From Streptacidiphilus sp. P02-A3a (GTDB taxonomy: Bacteria > Actinomycetota > Actinomycetes > Streptomycetales > Streptomycetaceae): a DNA stretch of 64,000 nt. Numbering within the stretch: position 1 is the first letter of the stretch; each line of letters begins with the position of its first letter. Shown here in pieces: positions 36,579-44,901 of the stretch. The stretch spans positions 1,683,922-1,747,921 of the forward strand of contig NZ_CP048289.1 in assembly GCF_014084105.1 (NCBI RefSeq), given 5' to 3'. Position numbers and translations under genes: made by a program. The notes beneath the pieces were generated by a model. It saw nothing but the letters and a program-made list of their open reading frames with translations, had not been told where the DNA came from and ran no database searches.

Positions 36579-36730
36579 CAGACGGTCGCCTCGTTCTCCT
36601 CGCGCACGGCCGCACCACCGCGTACGACACCGGCGGTGAGCAGCTCCCCGAGCGGCAACAGCCAGGCCTTCCGCCGGAGTTGCCCCGCGCGGCGGCGGCC
36701 GGGGAACGACGCCGACCCGCCGACAGCCAT
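36578..36730 (-). pseudogene. 50-codon frame, possible DUF2975 remnant
   Basis: ATG 36730 opens a 50-residue frame ending in REENEATV, whose TGA shares one base with the HTH start. Its central LLPLGELLTAGVVRGGAAV and C-terminus recall the end of DUF2975 membrane proteins that normally precede YozG-type regulators. At 50 residues it lacks the membrane helices, so it may be an internally deleted relic that still provides translational coupling. It could also be a new small protein. Confidence 0.4.
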
Positions 36731-36772
36731 GAACGCCCCCCGTTCAACGTATCGACTACCGATGCGCCGACA

Positions 36773-36801
36773 ACGCTACGCACCGTCTGTCGACAGGTCA
36801 A
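36773..36801 (-). promoter_or_regulatory. Promoter of the HTH operon with internal palindrome
   Basis: On the minus strand TTGACC (36801-36796) and TAGCGT (36778-36773) are spaced by exactly 17 bp, close to the vegetative consensus. CTGTCGACAG (36787-36796), a perfect 10-bp palindrome, lies in the spacer next to the -35 and would be an effective repressor site. Confidence 0.75.
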
Positions 36802-36862
36802 TCCCCACCCGGGAGCATCCGGTCACGCCCGGAGCCCCGCGGGTGCGGAAGGTGACGCTACG

Positions 36863-38986
36863 TCAGCCGCTGACGCTGGTGCGGCCGTTCTCGATGTGGC
36901 CGGTGTAGCGCTGGGACCAGGTCGGGTCCAGGTCGCAGGTGAGGGTGACGTCGTACCAGCCGTGGGCCGAGCCGTGGACCTCGATGCTGTGACGGCTGTC
37001 GCGGCCCGGCTTCACCACGTACTGGACCGCCTTGCCGGTCTGGTAGTTGTTGGGTGTGACGGTGAACACCGCGATCGAGGTACCGGTGTTGGCGAGGGTG
37101 AAGCGCAGGCCCGTGCCCTGGTAGTCGGCGGTCACCGCGAGCTTCGCGCTCGCCGTGGTGGCGTTGCCCTGGAAGCGCCGCAGGAAGCGGTTGGGGCCGG
37201 TGACCGTCAGGTCGTACGAGCCGTCGCCGTAGCCGGTGCCGACGTTGAAGAAGTCGCTGACCGTACCGGCGGCGGGCACCGTGTACTGCCACGGGCCGCC
37301 ACCGCGGAAGGCGTTGGCGTAGATGGCGAAGTGGGCGGCGTTGCGGGCCTGCGCGCCGAGGTTGTCCATGGCGATCCAGACCTGCGCCGAACCACCGGAA
37401 CCGAACGCGTACGAGCTCAGGTTGGCGTTCGGCTGGTAGGGCAGCGCCCGGGCCGGGCGGGTGCCCGGCTCCTGCACCGGCAGCGCGTTGTCCGTCGGCG
37501 ACGGGTTCGGCAGCGGGCCGCAGGCGGCGAGGCCGATGGTGGCCGTGGTGTCCGGGAGCTGCGGCATGCCGAAGACCGGCTTGGTGAAGTCGAGCGTGCT
37601 GGTCAGGTCGCCGCAGACGGCGCGGCGCCAGTCGCTGATGTTCGGGCAGACCGCGGGCTTGCCGATGGCCTTCGTCCAGACCTCCAGGAAGCGGATCACC
37701 GATGTGTGGTCGAAGACCTCGGAGTTAACCCAACCACCGCGGCTCCAGGGGGAGATGACGGTCATCGGGACCCGGAAGCCGAGGCCGATGTTCTGGCCGG
37801 AGTAGAACTCCCCGGCGGTCCCGGCCGCGGCGGCGGGCGGCGGCACGTGGTCGAAGAAGCCGTCGTTCTCGTCGTAGTTGAGGAACAGCACGGTCGAGTT
37901 GAAGACGTCCGGGTCGGCGTTCAGGGCGTCCATCACCAGGTGCACGAAGTGCGCGCCGTCCTGCGGGGTCGCGTACGGGTGCTCCGAGCTCTGCTGGTCC
38001 GAGACCACCCAGGAGACCTGCGGCAGGTTCCCGGAGAGCACGTCGGCGCGGATCGCGGCGGCGATGTCGTCCGGGGTGCGGCCGGTGGCGGGCGGGACGC
38101 TGCCCATGCCCAGCGAGGCCAGCGGGCTGCTGGCCGGGGCCGAGGTGAACTGGCTGAAGTACGCCAAGCCGTTGTCGCCGAAGTTGTCGTTCGCGTTCTG
38201 GTAGACCTTCCAGGTCACCCCCGCGTTCTGCAGCGCCTCCGCGTAGGTCTGCCACTTCAGGCCCGACTCGTCGCCGCCGTTGTACGCCGGACCGCCCGCG
38301 GTACCGGCCGGGTCGATCATGCCGCTCCACAGGTAGGTGCGGTTGGGGCCGGTCGCACTGAGGATCGAGCAGTGGTAGGCGTCGCAGATGGTCCAGTTGT
38401 CGGCCAGCGCGTAGTGGAACGGGATGTCCGCGCGCTGTAGGTGGCCCAGCGTCCTGACGTTGCCCTTGGCCGCCACCCAGGAGTCCAACTTGCCGTCGTT
38501 CCAAGCGTTGTGCTGGTCGGACCAGCTGTGCGCGAGGTCGCCGTTGCACTGCGCCAGCCGCTCCGGGTCGGCGCCGCCGGCCGGGCTGGTGGAGCTGAAC
38601 GCCCACGGGTACTGCCGACCGCCGCCGTTCGGCTGGTCGAACACGCTGTAGCCGCCCGCGAGTTCGATGGTGGCCTGGTCACCGAAGCCGCGCACCCCGC
38701 GCAGCGTGCCGTAGTAGTGGTCGAAGCTGCGGTTCTCCTGCATCAGCACCACGATGTGCTTGGCGTCCTGGATGGTGCGGGTCAGCTTGGGCGCGTGGTG
38801 CGCGGCGGCCTGGGCCTTGGCGGCGGCCGGGGTGGTGGCGGCGGCCGAGCTCGCCCCGGCGATGGCGCCGACGGCCGGGACACCGACAGCGGCGGCACCG
38901 GCGGAGGCGGCCATGAAGGTGCGTCGGCTGAGACCGGTGTCGCCGTCGGAGACCTGCTCGGGGGACTGCTGCGATTGCTGATCCAT
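36863..38986 (-). CDS. Tat-exported phospholipase C, phosphocholine type (copy 2)
   Basis: A 707-residue paralogue of the enzyme at 30348. The Tat motif SRRTFM is at residues 20-25, followed by an Ala-rich signal segment. The core has QENRSFDHYYGTL and NYDENDGFFDHVPPP, and two DUF756-type repeats end the protein (PNRFLRRF marks the first). ATG 38986 is used. Parts of the two genes remain almost identical in DNA, with one mismatch in 80 bp over the DENDGFFDH region, although the proteins differ elsewhere. Substrate: phosphatidylcholine-type lipids, by family. Confidence 0.92.
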   Translation of the reverse strand: MDQQSQQSPEQVSDGDTGLSRRTFMAASAGAAAVGVPAVGAIAGASSAAATTPAAAKAQAAAHHAPKLTRTIQDAKHIVVLMQENRSFDHYYGTLRGVRGFGDQATIELAGGYSVFDQPNGGGRQYPWAFSSTSPAGGADPERLAQCNGDLAHSWSDQHNAWNDGKLDSWVAAKGNVRTLGHLQRADIPFHYALADNWTICDAYHCSILSATGPNRTYLWSGMIDPAGTAGGPAYNGGDESGLKWQTYAEALQNAGVTWKVYQNANDNFGDNGLAYFSQFTSAPASSPLASLGMGSVPPATGRTPDDIAAAIRADVLSGNLPQVSWVVSDQQSSEHPYATPQDGAHFVHLVMDALNADPDVFNSTVLFLNYDENDGFFDHVPPPAAAAGTAGEFYSGQNIGLGFRVPMTVISPWSRGGWVNSEVFDHTSVIRFLEVWTKAIGKPAVCPNISDWRRAVCGDLTSTLDFTKPVFGMPQLPDTTATIGLAACGPLPNPSPTDNALPVQEPGTRPARALPYQPNANLSSYAFGSGGSAQVWIAMDNLGAQARNAAHFAIYANAFRGGGPWQYTVPAAGTVSDFFNVGTGYGDGSYDLTVTGPNRFLRRFQGNATTASAKLAVTADYQGTGLRFTLANTGTSIAVFTVTPNNYQTGKAVQYVVKPGRDSRHSIEVHGSAHGWYDVTLTCDLDPTWSQRYTGHIENGRTSVSG

Positions 38987-39255
38987 GGTGCCGTGGGCTC
39001 TCTCTGAGGCGGGTGCGCGGTGCGGCGCACCGCACTGTGGCCCGTCGAGAGGTTGTCCGAGCCAACCATCAGGCGGCGGCCGGGCGAACACTGCGTGTCG
39101 CGGACATGGCCGCCGCCGAGGTTGCCCGCAGACCGTCAGGAGAAGCGCCCACATTCAGGCGGACCGTAAGGTTCCGCCCCGGCTTTCCCCGATAGGAAGT
39201 CCTTCCCCCGGAAGGAAGTGGGGAGGGGGCACGCCGCGGCCCGGTCGCCCCGCCG

Positions 39256-39606
39256 TCACGCCCGGCAGAGGCAGAACGGGTGCCCGGCCGGGTCGGCGAA
39301 GACCCGCCAGCCCTTGCTGCCCCCGAAGTCCTCCAGCAGGGTCGCGCCCAGCGCCAGCACCTGGGCCTGCCCGGTGTCCAGGTCGCCGACGTGGATGTCG
39401 AGGTGGGCCTGCTGCGGCTGTTCCTGGCCCGGCCAGGACGGCGGGCGGTAGTCGGCGACCCGCTGGAAGGCCAGCACGGTGCCCTCCAGCTCCACCCATT
39501 CGGAGCCGTCGTCGACCACCCGGCCGCCGACCAGCTCCGCGTAGAAGGCGGCCAGCGCCGCCGGGTCGGGACAGTCGAGTGCAAAGGCCTGAAGCTTGCC
39601 GATCAT
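39256..39606 (-). CDS. VOC-superfamily (glyoxalase-like) protein
   Basis: A 116-residue protein with the paired beta-alpha-beta units of the VOC fold: LQAFALDCPDPAALAAFYAEL at the N-terminus, QAHLDIHVGDLD in the middle and GWRVFADPAGHPFCL at the C-terminus. The His of HLDIHV and a Glu near VELEG could bind a metal. The reaction cannot be named. The ATG at 39606 follows GGGGAGA. It is the rightmost gene of the accessory block and is divergent from the DUF2344 gene. Confidence 0.82.
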   Translation of the reverse strand: MIGKLQAFALDCPDPAALAAFYAELVGGRVVDDGSEWVELEGTVLAFQRVADYRPPSWPGQEQPQQAHLDIHVGDLDTGQAQVLALGATLLEDFGGSKGWRVFADPAGHPFCLCRA

Positions 39607-39711
39607 GCGAGGTCTCCCCGTCTCGTCGGATCCTGCCCATCGCCCGCACCCTAGCGCCGGGCACCGACAGAGCCGGCCCGGACAGCGGACATGCCCGGGC
39701 CGCGTACCCTT

Positions 39712-39747
39712 GGAGGAGTACACATGCCCCTCCTCCCGAAGGACTGA
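39712..39747 (+). promoter_or_regulatory. Upstream mini-frame with self-sequestered ribosome site
   Basis: GGAGGAG (39712-39718) is followed six bases later by ATG 39724, which opens a 7-residue frame MPLLPKD ending at 39747. The Shine-Dalgarno pairs perfectly with CTCCTCC (39730-39736), leaving the ATG in an 11-base loop. GAAGGA inside the mini-frame is the ribosome site for the DUF2344 gene five bases after its stop. Confidence 0.55.
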
Positions 39748-39752
39748 GCGCA

Positions 39753-40586
39753 CTGGCACGCCGCACGCCCGACGGTCCGCCGCCCGCACCGGTGGTGCAG
39801 CGCATCCGCTTGCGCTACACCAAGCGCGGTCGGCTGCGCTTCACCAGCCACCGCGACTTCCAGCGCGCGCTTGAGCGCGCGCTGCGCCGCTCGGCCGTGC
39901 CGATGGCGTACTCGGCGGGCTTCTCGCCGCACCCCCGGATCAGCTTCGCCAACGCCGTTCCCACCGGCGCCGCCAGCGAGGCCGAGTACGTGGAGCTGGC
40001 GCTCAGCGCCCACCGCGACCCGGAGCAGCTGCGGGCGCAGCTGGACGAGTCACTGCCGATCGGGCTGGACATCACCGACGCGGTCGAGGTGCGCACCCCG
40101 AACTTCACCGAGCGGCTGGAGGCCTCGATCTGGGAGCTCCGGCTGGACGGCGCGGACCCGGACGAGGTCCGGGCGGCCGTGGCCGCCTTCCTCGCCCAGG
40201 AGTCCGTAGAGGTCCAGCGGCAGACCAAGAACGGCATTCGCACGTTCGACGCGCGCGGCGCGGTGGTGTCCCTGGAACTGGCCGAATCGCAGGTCGGCGC
40301 CGGTATCCCGGGGCTACCTGAAAGTAGTACCGATATCCCCGCAGGCCGTGGCTGTGCGATACTGCGGCTGGTTGTTCGGCACGCAACACCCGCCGTCCGA
40401 CCCGATGACGTCCTGTCCGGTCTTCGCGTGACGGCCGACCTGGCGCTGCCGGTCCCCGCTGGGGCGACCAGGCTGGCGCAGGGGCCGCTAGACGCGGAGT
40501 CCGGTGCGGTGACCGACCCGTTCGCGCCCGACCGTGGCGCGGCAGAGGCCCTGCCCTCCGAGGCGGCCGAGCCGCAGCCCGTGTAG
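39753..40586 (+). CDS. TIGR03936/DUF2344 radical-SAM-associated protein, CTG start
   Basis: A 277-residue protein that begins ARRTPDGPPP and contains RIRLRYTKRGRLRFTSHRDF and MAYSAGFSPHPRISF, both typical of DUF2344. It is the usual neighbour or fusion partner of the radical SAM protein at 26168; the function is unknown. The position where relatives start with GTG or ATG is CTG 39753, nine bases after GAAGGA. I see no in-frame ATG, GTG or TTG nearby. Initiation at CTG is therefore likely. The C-terminus is Glu/Ala/Pro-rich. A terminator follows. Confidence 0.88.
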   Translation: MARRTPDGPPPAPVVQRIRLRYTKRGRLRFTSHRDFQRALERALRRSAVPMAYSAGFSPHPRISFANAVPTGAASEAEYVELALSAHRDPEQLRAQLDESLPIGLDITDAVEVRTPNFTERLEASIWELRLDGADPDEVRAAVAAFLAQESVEVQRQTKNGIRTFDARGAVVSLELAESQVGAGIPGLPESSTDIPAGRGCAILRLVVRHATPAVRPDDVLSGLRVTADLALPVPAGATRLAQGPLDAESGAVTDPFAPDRGAAEALPSEAAEPQPV

Positions 40587-40669
40587 GCGGCGGTCGGCCG
40601 GTCTGGCCCGCGCACTGCACCGCTGGTGCATCGCGGCTCGTCGTCGCGGAGCCCCACTGCGCTGGTGCG

Positions 40670-40694
40670 GGGCCCCGGGAGCCACCCGGGGCCC
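40670..40694 (+). terminator. DUF2344 terminator hairpin
   Basis: A perfect 10-bp stem (40670-40679 with 40685-40694) closed by AGCCA. It is 84 bp after the DUF2344 stop and 180 bp before rne. Confidence 0.8.
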
Positions 40695-40873
40695 GGACAC
40701 CCGGCCGTACCCCGACTGGTACGGCTCGGCGCAACCAAGATCTGAAGACTGGCCAGACCAGAAGACTTTTCAGCGGAACCGCGCTGCGGACCGCTGATCT
40801 ACACACGTGAGCCCCTGTGCGGCGCCCGCCCTGGAGCGTGGCGCCCGGGGGCATGAACGGGAGAACCGCCCGG

Positions 40874-43800
40874 ATGCCTGATATCAACGAACAGAACGAA
40901 ACGAACGAACCGAAGGTCGCCGAGGGCGATCTCGCCGAGGGGGCGGCGCCCAAGGCCGCCCCGCGCCGCCGCCGCGCGGCCAGCCGCCCGGCCGGTCCGC
41001 CGGTGGCCGACGCGCCCGAGGGCGCCGGTGCCGAGGCCGCTGCCGCGCCCGCCGAGGGCCAGTCGGAGCAGCCCACCGCCGCCGAGCCGGTGAAGCGTGC
41101 CCGCCGCACCCGCAAGAAGGCCGAGCCGGTCGCCGAGCCGGTCGCCGCTGAGCCCGCCGCCGAGGCCCCGGCCGTCGCCGAGCCGGTCGCCGAGCCCGTC
41201 GCCGTCGCCCCCGAGGCGGAGCAGCCCGCTGCCGCCGAGCCGGTCAAGCGCGCCCGCCGCACCCGCAAGAAGGCCGTCGCCGAGCCGGTGCAGACCGAGA
41301 TCCAGCTGCCGGAGCCGGCCGCCGCCGAGGCCGTGGCCACCCCGGTGGAGGAGCCGGTCGAGGAGCCGGAGGCCGAGGAGCAGCCCGCCGAGGCCCCCGC
41401 CGCCGTACAGGCCGCCGCTGAGCCGCCCGCGCCCGCGCAGCCGGTGGAGGAGCCCTCCGGGCACCGCACCCGCCGTCGTGCCGTGCGGCCGTCCACCGCG
41501 ATCTTCCAGGCCCCGGTGTTCGAGGAGCCCGCCGAGATCGTCGTCGCGGCGCGCCCCGCCGCCCCGGTCGCCGCCTTCACGCCGCCCGCCGCCGTCACCC
41601 GTTCGGAGGAGCGCGCGGACGTCCGCGCCGAGGGTGACGAGCCGTTCGAGGAGCGCCGCCGCACCCGTCGCCGCGCCACCGCGCCGGTCGCCGCGCCCAC
41701 CGCCCCGGCCGAGCCGGTCGAGGCCGAGGCCGAGGCCGTCGAGGAGGCGCCCGCGCGCCGGGTCCGCCGCAGCTCCGCGCCCGCCGCCCCGACCGCGCCC
41801 GCCGTCTTCCAGCTGTCCTCCGGCCGTACCCCGCTCGGCGCCGAGCCGCCGCGCCCGGTCGAGGCCCCGGCCCCGGTCGCGGCCGAGGAGCCCGCCGAGG
41901 AGGAGCCCACCGGCCGCCGCCGGAACCGCCGCCGCGCGGTCTCCGCCGTGCCCGCCTTCGAGGCCCCGGCCCCCCAGCCCGAGCTGGACGAGGAGGAGCC
42001 CGAGGAGGGCGACGAGGCCGAGGACCCGCAGGAGCCGCAGGACCGGCCGGAGTACCTCGGCGACCAGGACGGCCGTTCCTCGCGCCGCCGCCGTCGCGGT
42101 GGCCGTCGCCGCCGCCGGGGCGAGGGCGACGAGTTCGAGCCCGCCGCCGACGAGCAGCAGAACCCGGCCGGTGAGCCGCACGAGGACGTCCACGAGGACG
42201 AGGAGGACGAGAGTGACGAGCTCGGCGAGGCGCTGTCGGCGTCCAGCCGCCGCCGTCGGCGCCGTCGCCGTCGCAGCGGGGACTCCGCGGCCGAGGCCGA
42301 GACCGGTCTGGCCGCCGACGACCCGGAGCGCACCGTGGTCAAGGTCCGCGAGCCGCGTCGGCGCAGCGTCTCCGCCGCGGCCTCGGCGGACATCCCGTTC
42401 GACCCGGACGAGGTCCAGTCGATCAAGGGTTCGACCCGGCTCGAAGCCAAGAAGCAGCGCCGCCGCGAGGGCCGCGAGCAGGGCCGCCGCCGGGTGCCGA
42501 TCATCACCGAGGCCGAGTTCCTGGCCCGCCGCGAGGCCGTCGAGCGGGTGATGGTGGTCCGCCAGTCGGGCGAGCGCACCCAGATCGGCGTCCTGGAGGA
42601 CGGCGTGCTGGTCGAGCACTACGTCAACAAGGAGCAGGCCACCTCCTACGTCGGCAACGTGTACCTGGGCAAGGTGCAGAACGTGCTGCCGTCGATGGAG
42701 GCCGCCTTCATCGACATCGGCAAGGGCCGCAACGCGGTGCTCTACGCCGGTGAGGTCAACTTCCAGGCGCTCGGCGTCAAGGGCGGCCCGCGCCGGATCG
42801 AGTCGGTGCTCAAGTCCGGCTCCTCGGTGCTGGTCCAGGTCTCCAAGGACCCGATCGGCCACAAGGGCGCCCGGCTGACCAGCCAGATCTCGCTGCCCGG
42901 CCGCTACCTGGTGTACGTGCCCGAGGGCTCGATGACCGGTATCAGCCGCAAGCTGCCGGACACCGAGCGGGCCCGGCTGAAGAACATCCTCAAGAAGATC
43001 GTCCCCGACGACGCGGGCGTCATCGTCCGCACCGCCGCCGAGGGCGCCTCGGAGGAGGAGCTGACCCGCGACGTCCAGCGGCTACAGCAGCAGTGGGAGG
43101 ACATCCAGAAGAAGGTCAGCAGCGGCAACGCGCCGACCCTGCTCTACGGCGAGCCGGACATGACCGTCCGGGTCGTCCGCGACATCTTCAACGAGGACTT
43201 CACCAAGGTCATCGTCTCCGGCGACACCGCCTGGGAGACCATCCACGAGTACGTCGCCGGGGTCGCCCCGGACCTGGTGCCCCGGCTCCAGCGGTGGACC
43301 TCCGAGGTGGACGTCTTCGCGACGTACCGCATCGACGAGCAGCTGATGAAGGCGCTGGACCGCAAGGTGTGGCTGCCCAGCGGTGGTTCGCTGGTGATCG
43401 ACAAGACCGAGGCGATGATCGTCGTCGACGTCAACACCGGCAAGTTCACCGGCCAGGGCGGCAACCTGGAGGAGACGGTCACCCGCAACAACATCGAGGC
43501 GGCCGAGGAGATCGTCCGCCAGCTGCGGCTGCGCGACCTCGGCGGCATCATCGTGATCGACTTCATCGACATGGTGCTGGAGTCCAACCGCGACCTGGTG
43601 CTGCGGCGGCTGCTGGAGTGCCTGGGCCGGGACCGGACCAAGCACCAGGTGGCCGAGGTCACCTCGCTGGGCCTGGTGCAGATGACCCGCAAGCGGGTCG
43701 GCCAGGGGCTGTTGGAGTCCTTCTCCGAGACCTGCGTGCACTGCAACGGGCGCGGCGTCATCGTCCACATGGAGCAGGCCCCGCCGCCGCCGAAGGGTTT

Positions 43801-44611
43801 CTCCGGCCCGAAGCCGGAGGAGGCCGCGGCAGTCGGCAACGGCGGCAAGCGCCGTCGGCGCGGACGCGGCGGGGACGCTGCCGAGACGCCGGAGTTCGAC
43901 CACGACCACGAGCACGACCACGACCACGAGCACGAGGCGGGCCTGGAGGGTCTGGCCGACGAGCTGGTGGCGCACGGGCTGACCAGCGAGGACGTCGACG
44001 ACCTGGAGATCGTGGCCACCGAGCCCGAGCCGGTCGTGGCGGCCGCGGTGGTCGAGACCGTCGAGCCCCCGGCGCCGCTGGACGCGGCGGTGCAGGCCGA
44101 GGCCGAGGAACTGGCCGAGGCCATGATCGAGGCCTCCGCCCGCCCGGCGCGGACCCGCCGTCGCGCGGTCCGCAAGGCCACCTCCCCGGCCGGTCCTCCG
44201 GCCGCGCAGCCGGAGGCGGCGATCGTGGTCGTCCCGTTCCGCCCGGAGGACCCGGCGGACGAGGGCGCGGAGATCACCGAGTCGGCGCCGGTCGCCGAGC
44301 CGGTCGCCGTCGACGCGGAGCAGGTGGAGCAGGCAGAGCAGTCGCAGCAGCCGGAGCAGCCGGTGGCCGAGGCCACCGCGCCCGCCGAGGTGACGGAGGC
44401 CGCCGAGGCGGCGGAGGAGCCCGTCGCGCCGCGCAAGCGCGCCCCGCGCAAGGCCGCTGCCAAGAAGACGGCGGCCGAGGGCGCCCCGGCCAAGAAGGCC
44501 GCCGCCAAGAAGACGGCCGCCAAGAAGACCACGGCCAAGAAGACCGCCGCCAAGCGCACCACGAAGAAGGCCGCAGCCGGGGACGCCCCCGACGCGCCCG
44601 TGGCCGACTGA
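40874..44611 (+). CDS. rne: Ribonuclease E/G family endoribonuclease
   Basis: A 1245-residue protein. The N-terminal 530 or so residues are low-complexity Ala/Glu/Pro/Arg sequence, with EPVKRARRTRKKA occurring twice and Arg-rich patches. The central catalytic core has an S1 domain (GNVYLGKVQNVLP), the DNase I-like part with metal-binding Asp in MIVVDVNTG and IVIDFIDM, and the zinc-link-like CVHCNGRG. The C-terminus has a His/Asp tract (DHDHEHDHDHEHE) and a Lys/Ala-rich tail. It processes rRNA and mRNA. ATG 40874 follows GGGAGA. It resembles the RNase ES of S. coelicolor in layout. Confidence 0.93.
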   Translation: MPDINEQNETNEPKVAEGDLAEGAAPKAAPRRRRAASRPAGPPVADAPEGAGAEAAAAPAEGQSEQPTAAEPVKRARRTRKKAEPVAEPVAAEPAAEAPAVAEPVAEPVAVAPEAEQPAAAEPVKRARRTRKKAVAEPVQTEIQLPEPAAAEAVATPVEEPVEEPEAEEQPAEAPAAVQAAAEPPAPAQPVEEPSGHRTRRRAVRPSTAIFQAPVFEEPAEIVVAARPAAPVAAFTPPAAVTRSEERADVRAEGDEPFEERRRTRRRATAPVAAPTAPAEPVEAEAEAVEEAPARRVRRSSAPAAPTAPAVFQLSSGRTPLGAEPPRPVEAPAPVAAEEPAEEEPTGRRRNRRRAVSAVPAFEAPAPQPELDEEEPEEGDEAEDPQEPQDRPEYLGDQDGRSSRRRRRGGRRRRRGEGDEFEPAADEQQNPAGEPHEDVHEDEEDESDELGEALSASSRRRRRRRRRSGDSAAEAETGLAADDPERTVVKVREPRRRSVSAAASADIPFDPDEVQSIKGSTRLEAKKQRRREGREQGRRRVPIITEAEFLARREAVERVMVVRQSGERTQIGVLEDGVLVEHYVNKEQATSYVGNVYLGKVQNVLPSMEAAFIDIGKGRNAVLYAGEVNFQALGVKGGPRRIESVLKSGSSVLVQVSKDPIGHKGARLTSQISLPGRYLVYVPEGSMTGISRKLPDTERARLKNILKKIVPDDAGVIVRTAAEGASEEELTRDVQRLQQQWEDIQKKVSSGNAPTLLYGEPDMTVRVVRDIFNEDFTKVIVSGDTAWETIHEYVAGVAPDLVPRLQRWTSEVDVFATYRIDEQLMKALDRKVWLPSGGSLVIDKTEAMIVVDVNTGKFTGQGGNLEETVTRNNIEAAEEIVRQLRLRDLGGIIVIDFIDMVLESNRDLVLRRLLECLGRDRTKHQVAEVTSLGLVQMTRKRVGQGLLESFSETCVHCNGRGVIVHMEQAPPPPKGFSGPKPEEAAAVGNGGKRRRRGRGGDAAETPEFDHDHEHDHDHEHEAGLEGLADELVAHGLTSEDVDDLEIVATEPEPVVAAAVVETVEPPAPLDAAVQAEAEELAEAMIEASARPARTRRRAVRKATSPAGPPAAQPEAAIVVVPFRPEDPADEGAEITESAPVAEPVAVDAEQVEQAEQSQQPEQPVAEATAPAEVTEAAEAAEEPVAPRKRAPRKAAAKKTAAEGAPAKKAAAKKTAAKKTTAKKTAAKRTTKKAAAGDAPDAPVAD

Positions 44612-44630
44612 CAGCGGTACCGCGCGCCGA

Positions 44631-44667
44631 CGCTGCCCGCAGGTCCTCCCAGGACCGGCGGGCAGCG
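44631..44667 (+). terminator. rne terminator hairpin
   Basis: CGCTGCCCGC/GCGGGCAGCG (44631-44640, 44658-44667) encloses GGTCCT/AGGACC around a CCC loop, giving 16 bp with one internal mismatch. It ends rne transcription upstream of the rplU promoter. Confidence 0.88.
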
Positions 44668-44725
44668 CCGTCCGCACCCCCTCCGGCCTGCACCGCTGTC
44701 CCCGCTGGGCCGGTTCGGTGCTGGT

Positions 44726-44754
44726 TTGACCCGGGGCCTCGCGGTCCGTAGCCT
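44726..44754 (+). promoter_or_regulatory. rplU promoter
   Basis: TTGACC (44726-44731) and TAGCCT (44749-44754) are separated by exactly 17 bp, close to the vegetative sigma consensus. Transcription should start near 44761. Confidence 0.8.
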
Positions 44755-44760
44755 TGACCC

Positions 44761-44901
44761 TCGGCGTGCTTTGCATTCGGCAGTGTCACGCCCCGCTCCT
44801 GAGCACATCCCTCCCGAGCCTCGCGCCCGGGGGAGGCCCCTTGCCGTTTCGCGCGGGGAGGCTGGCGTCAGGGGCTCCGATCGAGTGGAAGTGGGTTCGC
44901 G
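44761..44901 (+). other. rplU-rpmA leader, about 140 nt
   Basis: The leader between the predicted start site and the rplU GTG is long for a ribosomal-protein operon in this organism. Complementary segments AGCCTC and GAGGCT, with CG-rich flanks, could form a large hairpin close to the start codon. This could support autoregulation, but I do not recognise a known leader class. Confidence 0.4.
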
